From: Pelagisphaera sp964404745
GTDB taxonomy: Bacteria > Verrucomicrobiota > Verrucomicrobiia > Opitutales > Opitutaceae
Direction: 5' to 3'
NCBI GenBank assembly: GCA_964404745.1
Contig: CAYOLG010000020.1
Coordinates: 1-64,000, forward strand
Length of the DNA stretch: 64,000 bases
The notes beneath the pieces are model-generated. The model made no database searches, was not told where the DNA came from, and saw only the letters and a list, made by a program, of their open reading frames with translations. Positions 1 to 8,347 of the stretch are shown piece by piece; position 1 is the first letter of the stretch, and every line of letters starts with the position of its first letter. The translations under genes were made by a program, and so were the position numbers.

Positions 1-16
1 TTTCTGACAATTTCAT
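1..16 (-). CDS. Start of a gene leaving the window, possibly a VPDSG-CTERM protein
   Basis: Only the first five codons (MKLSE) of a minus-strand gene are visible. The start is chosen because an ATG at 14-16 lies 14 nt downstream of the TTGC of a consensus sigma-54 box. That is the same spacing seen between the sigma-54 box at 9004-9018 and the ATG of the VPDSG-CTERM gene. The upstream region also shares a 65-nt block with that gene. The product is not visible; that it is another exosortase substrate is inference from the shared promoter architecture. Confidence 0.35.
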
Positions 17-30
17 ATGCACGAAATACC

Positions 31-45
31 GCAACTTTCGTGCCA
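31..45 (-). promoter_or_regulatory. Sigma-54 (-24/-12) promoter
   Basis: The minus strand reads TGGCACGAAAGTTGC, matching the RpoN consensus TGGCAC-N5-TTGC with the correct GG-to-GC spacing. It drives a gene starting at 16 and leaving the window. The predicted transcription start is only about 3 nt before the ATG, so the message would be nearly leaderless unless translation starts further in. Confidence 0.65.
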
Positions 46-130
46 GTGATAATGGAGATTCTAAAATATATCCGTTAGTTTCTAATAATTAGTTACTTAT
101 AGAATATTTAAGTATTTTTACTTACACTGG

Positions 131-195
131 AAAACGGGTCCAAATCTGTAAAATTTCTTTACACTTGTCGGAAAACTTTACACTTCTTAACTCAA
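131..195 (-). promoter_or_regulatory. Conserved upstream block, candidate enhancer for a sigma-54 activator (copy 1)
   Basis: This 65-nt block aligns without gaps to 9104-9168, with about 59 of 65 positions identical by eye. On the minus strand it carries two GTGTAAAG-like half-sites around TTTTCCGACA and ends with ATTTGGACCCG. The TTCCGACA core lies 121 nt from the nearer end of the sigma-54 box at 31-45, exactly as in copy 2. The position and repeated half-sites suit a binding site for an RpoN-dependent activator. It could instead be the end of a lost mobile element. Confidence 0.5.
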
Positions 196-350
196 AGACC
201 CCCCCCCATCCTATCCCTAGCCCTAGCTAAGACCTTCTCATACTTTTCTTGGTTCACAACGTTCCGAGCCTACCTAATGTCCTCTCTTCGTTCCTCAATG
301 CGCTGAGATTGCTGCCAACTTTTCTCCTTAGCGGTTGAGACGTAGTACGA
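196..350 (-). pseudogene. Degenerate C-terminal coding remnant, copy 1 of a repeated segment
   Basis: The minus strand translates to YYVSTAKEKSWQQ followed by QRIEERRE, then runs into stops. The copy at 9169-9325 reads YYVSTA, a frameshift, then YEKSWQQAYRIEERRNETRF and a tail ending in a stop just before the conserved 65-nt block. Together they show a once-coding, Glu/Arg-rich C-terminus duplicated with the regulatory block. I do not recognise the protein family; a transposon-borne protein is possible. Confidence 0.4.
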
Positions 351-439
351 TTGGCTGGCTTGCCCACTGGAACCTATACTCTTCGCCTCAGACCCGCCAC
401 CCGGAGACCATGGTCGTGCCAGCTAAAAAATGCTTTAGA

Positions 440-1645
440 CTAAAGCCTTTCGCTGATGGAGTATTTGAAGAGCTTGTTCAATTGAATTTCCAACAGTTGC
501 CGGATTCGATTTTTCAAGCCAGAGTCAGCCTTTTCATCTTGGTCCAGGCCCCTCAGTACCTTCTCATAGTAAGCGACGTTCGCATCAACTAATTTCGTTT
601 CTGTGGCCGCAGTTTGCTTGGCAACAAATTCTTGATCGGTGAAGTCTCGAGTCATTTCCTCGATTATCCATCTAATTATTCTTTTTGTCGCATGCGGGTA
701 GCTCCCTGCAGCAATGAAAATGTGCGAGAGCATAAATTCTCCAGATTCACCTCTCTTCCAGTTTGGAAGCAGGAATCGAATGTCGCGAAGCGGTTTTGGA
801 ATGTTTTCACCGCGGTTACTCGATCCAACCGACGAGTCAATCAATAGCTTCCCTCTGTCGCCGATCTCAATTTCAAGCGGAATCGAACGAACGAAGGGCA
901 CCTCTCTGTCGATAAAACCGTAATTCACAAAGGTATCTACCGCATCGTAACTTCCATACCTTGCATAGCACTCTTGACTCCAAACAAAGGGCTGGCTGCA
1001 AAAGATCCCCATGTCTCCACTGCAAGATGTAGAAGAGAAAGCATAGGGGCTGCCTCGATAGTCATGGTCGAGGTAATCCGCTATCGGCATGATCACCGTC
1101 TCTTGCCCCCCTCTTTCTCCCGCCTGCCGCGCAAGTGTTCGGCTGGCCATAAAGGTTTCGACAACAAATTCGTCAAAACTGAGCCGGTCCTGGCATCCAC
1201 GAATGAAGGATAGCTTTTCTTCTTTAGCTTTTCCCGGATGCAAAGAGCTCAGTAGTAGCTCCAGTAGGCGCGGCGTCCCACTGCACTGAATCCATGGGTT
1301 TTCAGCTTTGTGCTGCGCAACCTTGCCCGCCGCATTGTAGATCTCAATCATCCTCGTTCCGATTTCGATTTGCAGCGGATTCAAAAGGCGGCGGTCTGGA
1401 TCAATCTCAAAACTATCGCCGCGAAGGCGCGTGTTCAACGCCGCTACGGGAATTATGTGTTCAGATTTCAATCGAATGAGCGGCTTGCTCGAACCTGGCG
1501 GACGGCGGAGATGCAGGGATATCCCGCCCTCTTGAGAAATCTCAATCGATAGACCGCTATCGACATGAGACCCGTTCTTAATAAGGAGATCGATCAGGCC
1601 TTTGATTTCTTTTTTCAGGGCTATGTTGTTGGTCTGAACGTTCAT
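440..1645 (-). CDS. SET-domain-like protein of the RuBisCO LSMT/SETD3 type (tentative)
   Basis: A 401-residue cytosolic protein without signal peptide. Residues 187-194 (PIADYLDH) and 225-246 (ending YARYGSYDAVDTFVNYGFID) resemble the two best conserved parts of LSMT/SETD3-type SET domains: the P-x-x-D-x-x-N-H motif and the YG-x-x-x-N-x-x-LL-x-x-YGF motif. The canonical Asn before His is Asp here. The C-terminal 150 residues would be the substrate-binding part and end in a basic helix. If correct, it uses S-adenosylmethionine to methylate lysines or histidines of a protein; the substrate is unknown. It is divergent from the phosphodiesterase-sulfotransferase fusion at 1936, so the two may share a control region. 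It could be another fold with chance motif similarity. Confidence 0.45.
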   Translation of the reverse strand: MNVQTNNIALKKEIKGLIDLLIKNGSHVDSGLSIEISQEGGISLHLRRPPGSSKPLIRLKSEHIIPVAALNTRLRGDSFEIDPDRRLLNPLQIEIGTRMIEIYNAAGKVAQHKAENPWIQCSGTPRLLELLLSSLHPGKAKEEKLSFIRGCQDRLSFDEFVVETFMASRTLARQAGERGGQETVIMPIADYLDHDYRGSPYAFSSTSCSGDMGIFCSQPFVWSQECYARYGSYDAVDTFVNYGFIDREVPFVRSIPLEIEIGDRGKLLIDSSVGSSNRGENIPKPLRDIRFLLPNWKRGESGEFMLSHIFIAAGSYPHATKRIIRWIIEEMTRDFTDQEFVAKQTAATETKLVDANVAYYEKVLRGLDQDEKADSGLKNRIRQLLEIQLNKLFKYSISERL

Positions 1646-1935
1646 TGTTTATACTGTCTCAAGCCGTTAGTTGTCCTTAAGTCGATTTTGATTACATTCC
1701 CTACTTACGACTCACCTCCTCTAAACTTTCGTTGAAAAAGAAACCTTTCGAGCGGCTGATATAAACATCCGATGATGTTTTAAAGGCAATCAGACCGGCG
1801 ACGAAATTCAGATTTCTGTTTGATAGAGTGTCCAATAAGTCAGAATACGCACGCCTAGCGGAAAGACCCTCTGGACGAAAACGACGCAAATACTCACTTA
1901 TTGGACACTCTTTAAGACTTAAGTAAACGGGGTTT
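1646..1935. other. Divergent intergenic region with an inverted repeat
   Basis: This 290-nt spacer separates the SET-like gene from the fusion gene and should carry both promoters. Its only clear structure is the 87-nt inverted-repeat element at 1825-1911. No convincing -35/-10 pair could be assigned by eye. Confidence 0.4.
1825..1911. repeat. 87-nt element bounded by perfect 16-bp inverted repeats
   Basis: The left arm AGAGTGTCCAATAAGT (1825-1840) is the exact reverse complement of the right arm ACTTATTGGACACTCT (1896-1911), with a 55-nt interior. A close single arm, ACTTATTGAACACTCT, occurs at about 18325-18341. It may be a miniature inverted-repeat element or a stem-loop in the leader of the fusion gene that begins 25 nt further on. 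Confidence 0.6.
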
Positions 1936-4900
1936 TTGTCGAATCCTTGCCGTATGCTTGGAGAAAATGCTGAAAACAAACTCTTTGCCAACGACTCAAA
2001 GGTGCTCGTCCTTGGCTGGGACGCCGCCGATTGGACCATAGCTGGACCTCTGATCGAGGCTGGTAAAATGCCGAATTTAGCGAAGTTAATCGCAGAGGGC
2101 GCATCCGGAAGCATCTCTACGATAACGCCATCGCTCAGCCCGATGCTGTGGACTTCGATAGCTACTGGCAAGCGTCCCTTGAAGCACGGAATATACGGCT
2201 TTACAGAACCAACACCAGACGGGAAAAACGTCAGACCCATCACCAATGCTAGCCGAAAGACCAAGGCGATCTGGAATATTTTAAATCAAGTCGGGAAAAA
2301 ATCGAACGTTGTCGGCTGGTGGCCGTCTCATCCGGCCGAGCCAATCAGCGGAGTTATGGTCAGCAATTGGTTTCAGGTCGCTTGCAAGCTGGCCAATGAA
2401 GAGGGTCCTGAAGATGGAGGAACCAACCCAGGACCCGACGGTTGGAAAAAAGACCAGTGGCAGATGTCGCCAGGCACAGTTTATCCAACCAGACTAGAGA
2501 ATGAACTCCAACAGTTCCGCTTTCATCCCGCGGAAGTGACTGCAGACCTGATTGCGCCTTTCATCGCGGAGGGTTCGAATCCTGATTGGACCGACCCAAG
2601 AATGGGAAGCCTCGCGAAAGTCCTTGCTGACACGGTGAGCGTCAATTCCGCTGCTACCTCTATAATGACGCAAGAGCCTTGGGATTTCATGGCAATTTAT
2701 TTTGATGGCATTGACCACTTCTCTCACGGCTTCATGAAATACCACCCACCCCGACAGGAATGGGTAGAGGAGAGTGATTACGAAGTCTTCAAAAACGTCG
2801 TCGAAGGCGCCTATCAACTACACGATCTAATGTTGGGGACACACCTGGAGCTCGCCGGAGACGATACTACGGTCATAATCTTGTCTGACCACGGCTTCAA
2901 TTCTGGAAACCTGCGTCCGGAGCATATACCAGTTGAACCAGCAGGACCAGCAATGGCTGAGCATGGCCCCTACGGAATGTTCGTCGCTAAAGGTCCGGGC
3001 ATCAAGAAGGGAGAAAAAATAATCGGAGCCAGTGTTCTCGATATCGCCCCGACCATTCTCTCCTGCTTCGGTCTGCCAGTGGGTGAGGACATGGATGGAA
3101 AGCCATTGGTCAGTATTTTCGCAGATTCGCGCCAACCAACCGTAATTCCCTCCTGGGATAGCATTTCTGGACCATTCGAGGATGGGCAGCACGAAAAACA
3201 CTCCCAAGTCGATGCTGCCAGTAATGCAGAAGCGATCAAGCAGCTTGTCGAGCTCGGCTATATAGATGCCCCTGATGACGATTTAGCTCAGGAAGTCAGC
3301 CGAACTGCAGCCGAACTGAACTATAACCTCGCTCAGTCTCTTATCGACTCATTGCGCTATCAAGATGCATGCGAAGTCTTGGAACCGATTTGGTACGATC
3401 ACCCAAGGGAGCACCGCTACGGAATAAAATATCTCTACTGCCTTGCGAGACTTGGCCGATGGTCAGATAGGCGGATTGCTCTAGACCGATTCAAGAAGAA
3501 CATAAACCGAGCCCGGGCGTGGGCTAGCAGGGAAATCGACGCGCTGAGAAAAGAGGCTGAAGAGAAAGGCTATCCCTCTCCTCAAGAAACAGGCCAAGAA
3601 GGCAGTCAAAATGCTTTGTCCCAAGCATCCAGCCTAGGCGATGGCGGCGAAGTAAAAAGCCCACCGCAAAAGTTTATTTACGAAATGAGGAAGGCCGAGT
3701 CGCTTCTGAACCCGATGCAAGGCACGCTATCTTTCCTAGAGTTCGATCAATTGATAGGCGAAGGAGAGAATGAAAGGGCGAGAAAAGTTCTGGTCTCAAC
3801 ATTGTCGCATTCATCAGCGCGACAAACGCCTGGTTTTCACGCTTTAATTGGCTATTGCTTCTCGCGACTAGGTGAGTGTGATAAGTCCGAGGAGTACTAC
3901 AAGCTTGCTATCGAATCAGACCCTAAAAGTCTCGAGGCCAATTGCGGACTCTGCAAGGCCGCTTTGGAGCGACAAGAATGGGACAAAGCAGTCGACCTAG
4001 CCCTTACCGCAACGGAACTCGCATTCGGTTCTCCTTATGCCCACTTTTGCCTCGGCCAAGCCCTCGTTGGAACCGGTGACTTGCCAGCTGGCAGGATCGC
4101 TTTGGAGACCGCGATACGGCTGGAACCAGGCCTAATTGAGGCAAGAGAATTCTACCTCGATGTCCTCTTTCGGCTTGATGATCCAACAGCTCCAGATGAG
4201 CGCCAAAGGATAGAACAGATCAAACAGCGATTCGAAAGCTCTAGCCACGTAGAGGAGCTAGATTCGAGGTCAATCGCTGGTGAAATTGCCGCAAATCGGA
4301 AAACGCGTCGCGCCAAATTGAAAATCGATTCTCTGCAGTGCCCGCCCGAAGTTGAGGATGCTCCCATTACCATCGTCAGCGGCTTGCCCCGCTCTGGCAC
4401 ATCGATGCTAATGCAAATGCTTCAAGCGGGCGGAATGAAAGCCTTTACAGATGGCCGGAGAGCCGCGGATCCAGACAATCCTAAAGGCTATTTTGAGCAT
4501 ACAAGCAGCAAGCTTATCGAAAGCGATTCCTCTTGGATGCCTTTGGCTAGAGGCTCGGTAGTCAAAATCATATGCCAACATTTGCCAGCTCTTCCTCGGG
4601 GAGAGCATTACAAGGTGATCTTCATGGATAGAAACATGGAAGCGGTAATAGAAAGCCAAAACGCCATGCTTGATCGAATGGGGCGCAAAGGCGGCAATTT
4701 AAAGCCCGAGCAAATGATGAAAGTTTTGGATGCGCACGTCGCAACAGCTGAGAGAATACTCGCTCGTAGCCCCCACATTGATGCTATCTTCGTCGACTAT
4801 GACGACGTAATCCAAAATCCAGAGAGCAACGTATCCAGGATCTCCGCCTTTCTCGGAGCAGAACTCGACACGAAAGCAATGGTCAATGCAGTCGATCCCC

Positions 4901-4977
4901 AGCTCAGAAGAAAAGGAGAGACGCTACACCTATCCTGTTTGCCTAGCGATTCCCAAAATTTTGGGAATTTGATGTAA
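1936..4977 (+). CDS. Type I phosphodiesterase/AlkP-superfamily - TPR - sulfotransferase fusion protein
   Basis: A three-part cytosolic protein of 1013 residues from a TTG, or 1007 from the ATG at 1954. Neither start has a clear ribosome-binding site, and ATG seems likelier. Residues 20-400 form a type I phosphodiesterase/nucleotide pyrophosphatase domain with the metal motif GWDAADW, the nucleophile region TPSLSPMLWTSIATG, then DGIDHFSHG, SDHGF and EHGPYG. Residues about 455-780 are helical TPR-like repeats. Residues about 808-1000 are a sulfotransferase domain with the PAPS-binding loop GLPRSGTSM near residue 816. Family knowledge suggests hydrolysis of a phospho- or sulfo-ester plus sulfuryl transfer from PAPS. 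The substrate is unknown. The gene faces away from the SET-like gene, in a region bounded by repeats. Confidence 0.8.
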   Translation: MSNPCRMLGENAENKLFANDSKVLVLGWDAADWTIAGPLIEAGKMPNLAKLIAEGASGSISTITPSLSPMLWTSIATGKRPLKHGIYGFTEPTPDGKNVRPITNASRKTKAIWNILNQVGKKSNVVGWWPSHPAEPISGVMVSNWFQVACKLANEEGPEDGGTNPGPDGWKKDQWQMSPGTVYPTRLENELQQFRFHPAEVTADLIAPFIAEGSNPDWTDPRMGSLAKVLADTVSVNSAATSIMTQEPWDFMAIYFDGIDHFSHGFMKYHPPRQEWVEESDYEVFKNVVEGAYQLHDLMLGTHLELAGDDTTVIILSDHGFNSGNLRPEHIPVEPAGPAMAEHGPYGMFVAKGPGIKKGEKIIGASVLDIAPTILSCFGLPVGEDMDGKPLVSIFADSRQPTVIPSWDSISGPFEDGQHEKHSQVDAASNAEAIKQLVELGYIDAPDDDLAQEVSRTAAELNYNLAQSLIDSLRYQDACEVLEPIWYDHPREHRYGIKYLYCLARLGRWSDRRIALDRFKKNINRARAWASREIDALRKEAEEKGYPSPQETGQEGSQNALSQASSLGDGGEVKSPPQKFIYEMRKAESLLNPMQGTLSFLEFDQLIGEGENERARKVLVSTLSHSSARQTPGFHALIGYCFSRLGECDKSEEYYKLAIESDPKSLEANCGLCKAALERQEWDKAVDLALTATELAFGSPYAHFCLGQALVGTGDLPAGRIALETAIRLEPGLIEAREFYLDVLFRLDDPTAPDERQRIEQIKQRFESSSHVEELDSRSIAGEIAANRKTRRAKLKIDSLQCPPEVEDAPITIVSGLPRSGTSMLMQMLQAGGMKAFTDGRRAADPDNPKGYFEHTSSKLIESDSSWMPLARGSVVKIICQHLPALPRGEHYKVIFMDRNMEAVIESQNAMLDRMGRKGGNLKPEQMMKVLDAHVATAERILARSPHIDAIFVDYDDVIQNPESNVSRISAFLGAELDTKAMVNAVDPQLRRKGETLHLSCLPSDSQNFGNLM

Positions 4978-5159
4978 ATTTGGCGATCAGAGGGGGCCTT
5001 AACCGAGCCTTTCTGGTCGTGCACCAGCCAATATGGGCATCGAGACTGATTACTCGTGAAACGCTTGAGGAGTTCAGCTATGCGCAGAAACCATTGTTTC
5101 GCCCTGTGCTGATGAGAGAGTCTCGAATGGGTTTTCGTGGTTGATAATGTTGTTTATCT

Positions 5160-5526
5160 GCTTCCGATACAGGGAGCCATTCGGGGACCGGAGCGGGAAG
5201 AAACTTCTAGTTGTTTCGTGGCGAACTCGCTTGGGCTTGGCAAGCCAAGGGCTCTGTGCGGGCGCTGCTTGTTGTAGTAGTCGCGCCAGTCCGAGAAGAC
5301 CACTCGCGACTCGCTGAGCGTGTGTATCAGCTCCCTGTCGAGGCACTCCTCCCGGAAGCGGCTGTTGAAGCTCTCTGCATATCACCCGCGCCTGCAGGTC
5401 CATGGGCATCCGGGCTCGATGTATAGAGTCCTGATCCCATCGCCCTTCGGCCATCGCTGGATGGCCTTGGCGATGAACTCGGGACCGCTGTGGGAGCGGA
5501 TGGCATCCGGGAGCCCCTCATGATGG
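5160..5526 (-). pseudogene. IS3-family transposase (orfB, rve integrase) remnant
   Basis: The minus strand encodes the C-terminal third of an IS3-type DDE integrase: GPEFIAKAIQRW, then YAESFNSRFREECLDRELIH, then NKQRPHRALG. An in-frame TGA falls just before YAESFNS, and the conserved DNG near the start is degraded to HSG. No upstream orfA, N-terminal orfB part or terminal repeats are recognisable. The insertion is long dead and marks this region as one that accumulates mobile DNA. Confidence 0.8.
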
Positions 5527-5583
5527 TAGCCTATCGCTTTCCGGAGATTTGAACTGCATTTGCAAAGAAGACACTCTCTTAGT

Positions 5584-5688
5584 GTTTATTTGCTTCCGGA
5601 ACTAAATCCCCATGACACCATCTGGAAGCACTACGCGGAAGATGGCTCTGTCCACCGGGTCAGAGAAAACGAGGAGGAAGCTCGGTAG
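5584..5688 (+). repeat. Coding-like remnant, copy A of a second duplicated segment
   Basis: In one frame this reads VYLLPELNPHDTIWKHYAED and goes on to RENEEEAR before a stop. The same frame at 8091-8195 reads VYLLEELNPNDSISK and later WENEEED. The two copies have similar length, the same strand and obvious common ancestry, but neither sits in a long reading frame. The source gene is not recognised. The remainder of 5527-5833 shows no gene. Confidence 0.5.
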
Positions 5689-5833
5689 AACACTGCTAGA
5701 GGATCTCACCCAAGGAACAAGGCCATAAGCACGTCTCCGTGGCGCAACAAGGGTCAAACGACCTGCCAGTGCCTGCCCCCCACCACAAACATTGACCCAT
5801 CGTGAAAGCTTTCTGCGCCCTCTCTGAATGAGG

Positions 5834-6379
5834 CTACAACTCTCCAGTGGCGGCTGTGCTCTTTTTGAGGGTGGATTGCTCCGCCATTACAGGCTTTCCC
5901 ACCTTTACTTTGCTGAAGTGATCCTTGCCCATTACCGGACCGCTATAGTCGGCGGTTACGCAGTGCGGTTTCACGCCGTTGAGCCAATGCTGAATCGACA
6001 TAAAGACACCGCCACTCGGGCCAAAAATGCCACCGTGGACATCATTGGGGCGGACACGCAGGGTTTTACCCCTCATCGCCGCTTCGCCATGTTGACCCTG
6101 CGAGTTGGCCTCTTCCTCTGAGATTACAAATTCGCCACCAACCGTAAGTTGAATTTGACCACCCAAATATAACTCGAAGCTATCCACGTTCGGGTGTGTG
6201 TGTCCCGGTATGATATAATTGGGGGGTACGATAAATTGTTGGACTTGGAATTGCCCCTGACGGTACCAAAGTACTGAAGTGACATCCTCGATGTAAGTAA
6301 CTGAATCTTTACTTGGTATAAGACCAAAACGCGGGGATTTGTTGAGGAACCATTGTGCAAATTGCGCTAAAACGTCCAT
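5834..6379 (-). CDS. Cupin-fold protein
   Basis: A 181-residue soluble protein without signal peptide. Residues about 45-140 carry a cupin core. The first motif includes GHTHPNVDSFELYLGG, with two His and a Glu as likely metal ligands. The second includes RPNDVHGGIFGPSGG, supplying a further His. The tail of about 35 residues is polar and probably disordered. The reaction cannot be told from sequence; cupins of this size range from dioxygenases and isomerases to binding proteins. It stands alone between an IS3 remnant and a 520-nt gene-free stretch. Confidence 0.6.
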   Translation of the reverse strand: MDVLAQFAQWFLNKSPRFGLIPSKDSVTYIEDVTSVLWYRQGQFQVQQFIVPPNYIIPGHTHPNVDSFELYLGGQIQLTVGGEFVISEEEANSQGQHGEAAMRGKTLRVRPNDVHGGIFGPSGGVFMSIQHWLNGVKPHCVTADYSGPVMGKDHFSKVKVGKPVMAEQSTLKKSTAATGEL

Positions 6380-6902
6380 GTGCTTTTTTTTCTATTGGAG
6401 ATGTTCACGATAAGAAACTGCCATTTAAAACATTAGGGGCGGGGTACTCAATTGTCTTTATATTTTCTAACGTTTGAACTTGGGTCAATATCACCAGCCA
6501 CATTATTCTTAGACCCAGTTGTGTTGATAGCAAGTTCAATCGTTCCGATTAGGTCCGGAGCGTAGGACAAAGGTTGATTTTGCGCTATCAAACTAGAAAC
6601 TCCGAGGATTGGTGTGGATCAAAAGGCTCTGTTGGTACGATTGATCGATTGCAATGTCCGTCGGTTTCGCGAAAGTGACCTGTTGCATCTGGGAGAAGGG
6701 AAAGAGTAGAGTACCCGAGGAAATCAGAGCTTATGGATCTCGAACCACTATATTACCAATATACTAAACCCTGATGAAGTTAAGGATTCAGAAAACCGAC
6801 TGTTAACCGATGGCTCAGTTCGGGTAACTCGGCTAAGCCCATCTCTAACGCAAGGAAGCTATTTTTCGCTAGCCCTCGGCTTTCCTGGCTACCATGGCTT
6901 GT
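6380..6902. other. Gene-free stretch of about 520 nt
   Basis: No reading frame with family similarity, RNA gene or palindromic repeat was seen. The stretch must hold the promoter of the cupin gene. It fits the decayed character of the surrounding accessory region. Confidence 0.4.
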
Positions 6903-7790
6903 TTACCCTATTCGTTTCGAAAAGTGAAAGATTTCACCTTCTACCACCGCGTTGGTGCGGGCTGCGAATTTCAAGGTGTCTCTGTGTTCTTCTCTCACGG
7001 CGAAAGTTACATCGGCAACCATATTTCTTCCCTCGATAGTTACGCCCCAATGGTAACGCAGCCAAACGCTAGCCCAACCGGTCCGCTTATCGCTATTTAC
7101 AACAAAGGATGGAAAAATCCACACCTTGGATACATCACAATAACGGGTTGTCATTGCCGCTATTGGTTTGCCATCTAGCAACACAGCGAATGAAGTGGCT
7201 AAGTCAAAAGCTTTTGCCTGCCCCTTGACGCGAGCGAGAACATCTCGCATCTGGCTTCCCATATTCGAGGAAAGCACTTCGGCAACGCTTTGGGCCAACC
7301 CACGCTCATTGACTTGTCTAAAGTCTATTATCTCCGCGCCACACGGAATTTTACCGCCCTTGGCCATGGCATTATATACGGGAAGGACGGTTTCTTTTGC
7401 ATTCTCATACGTTAAACGATATTCCGTCATAATTCGACTGGCGATAAATCCTTCGTTCAACAAAAACGGTTGATTCGCATCTCTAAAAGGCTTGGCAGCC
7501 GCGAGCATCGGTGATTTTAAATCTCTAGCTGTGCTTTCTATCTTTGATAGCAGCACTCTGCCTATCCCTACCCGTCGATATCCTTTGACCACGCGGATCC
7601 AGCACAGCGATTTTCGCGGGAGTTGCCAGATAACCGCAGCGCCTACAGAGCGGTTGGTTTTGTTGTCTACAGCAACAAGAATTGCCGCTCCTCTACCGTA
7701 TTTCCTTATGGGGAAATTCAGCAATAACGCAACATTACTTGCCTGTGAAGAGTCCGCTTCTTCGATGGATATATTTGGCGGAAGCATCAA
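6903..7790 (-). CDS. GNAT-family N-acetyltransferase
   Basis: A 295-residue protein. Residues about 5-130 form a GNAT domain with acetyl-CoA motif A visible as KGYRRVGIGRVLLSKIE, the R-x-x-G-x-G pyrophosphate loop. The rest (about 150-295) has a WIFPSFVVNSDKRTGWAS segment that could be the core of a second, degenerate GNAT fold, so a tandem arrangement is possible. The first codons read MMLPPN; either Met can serve. The substrate is unknown. No operon partner: the flanking DNA on both sides is non-coding or decayed. Confidence 0.65.
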   Translation of the reverse strand: MMLPPNISIEEADSSQASNVALLLNFPIRKYGRGAAILVAVDNKTNRSVGAAVIWQLPRKSLCWIRVVKGYRRVGIGRVLLSKIESTARDLKSPMLAAAKPFRDANQPFLLNEGFIASRIMTEYRLTYENAKETVLPVYNAMAKGGKIPCGAEIIDFRQVNERGLAQSVAEVLSSNMGSQMRDVLARVKGQAKAFDLATSFAVLLDGKPIAAMTTRYCDVSKVWIFPSFVVNSDKRTGWASVWLRYHWGVTIEGRNMVADVTFAVREEHRDTLKFAARTNAVVEGEIFHFSKRIG

Positions 7791-8347
7791 AGTTACTGAT
7801 AAACATTTACATGCACGGCGAAATGCACGGGGATCAAGATCGTCTTATCGCATTTTCTCCAAATCTTAACTTGTTCTACATCGCGATCTTAAGATATTTT
7901 GGCTAGTCGGCCATTTGTTCTTAGCACGCGGGAGCGGTTGCTTCGGGCATGTATTTTGATCAAGAGTTGTAAGGTAGAGAACGGCTACAGAAAGCGGCGG
8001 GATAATCAATAGGAATTCATCCACAGCCACAGAAAAAATTGTCGTCCAATGGTCCAATCTCTGCCCCGATCTTTGGGCGTGATACCTGAGGTTTATTTGC
8101 TTGAGGAACTCAATCCAAACGACTCCATCTCGAAGCGCCGCCCAGACGATGACTTTATCTGCTGGGTATGGGAAAACGAGGAGGAGGATAGCCTCGCTGC
8201 ATTGAGCGACCAATATCGGAAATCAAGTAGGGCCCTTCGGACTTACCCAGACTTTCCCTATCAATCGCCAGTTGAACGAACACATCGATGAGAGGCTGCT
8301 GTTATCCACAGCCCCTCCACTCGACGGTGGTCCGCGTTGACCTTGGG
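7791..8347. other. Gene-poor stretch with copy B of a decayed repeat
   Basis: The only structure found is the remnant at 8091-8195 related to 5584-5688. A plus-strand frame of 80 codons (8049-8291) contains it, but the parts outside the shared segment look like nothing known. Confidence 0.35.
8091..8195 (+). repeat. Coding-like remnant, copy B of the second duplicated segment
   Basis: It reads VYLLEELNPNDSISKRRPDD and then WENEEED, in parallel with 5584-5688. Both copies lie in the same orientation about 2.5 kb apart, flanking the cupin and GNAT genes. Divergence suggests an old duplication followed by decay. Confidence 0.5.

Noticed and set aside
131..195. Reading the conserved 65-nt block simply as an insertion-sequence end
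   Set aside because: Both copies lie at the same distance (121 nt) from sigma-54 boxes with matching ATG spacing, which an IS end would not explain; the possibility is kept only as an alternative.
1701..2264. Minus-strand open frame of 187 codons overlapping the fusion gene start
   Set aside because: It is antisense to the conserved phosphodiesterase motifs and has no family similarity.
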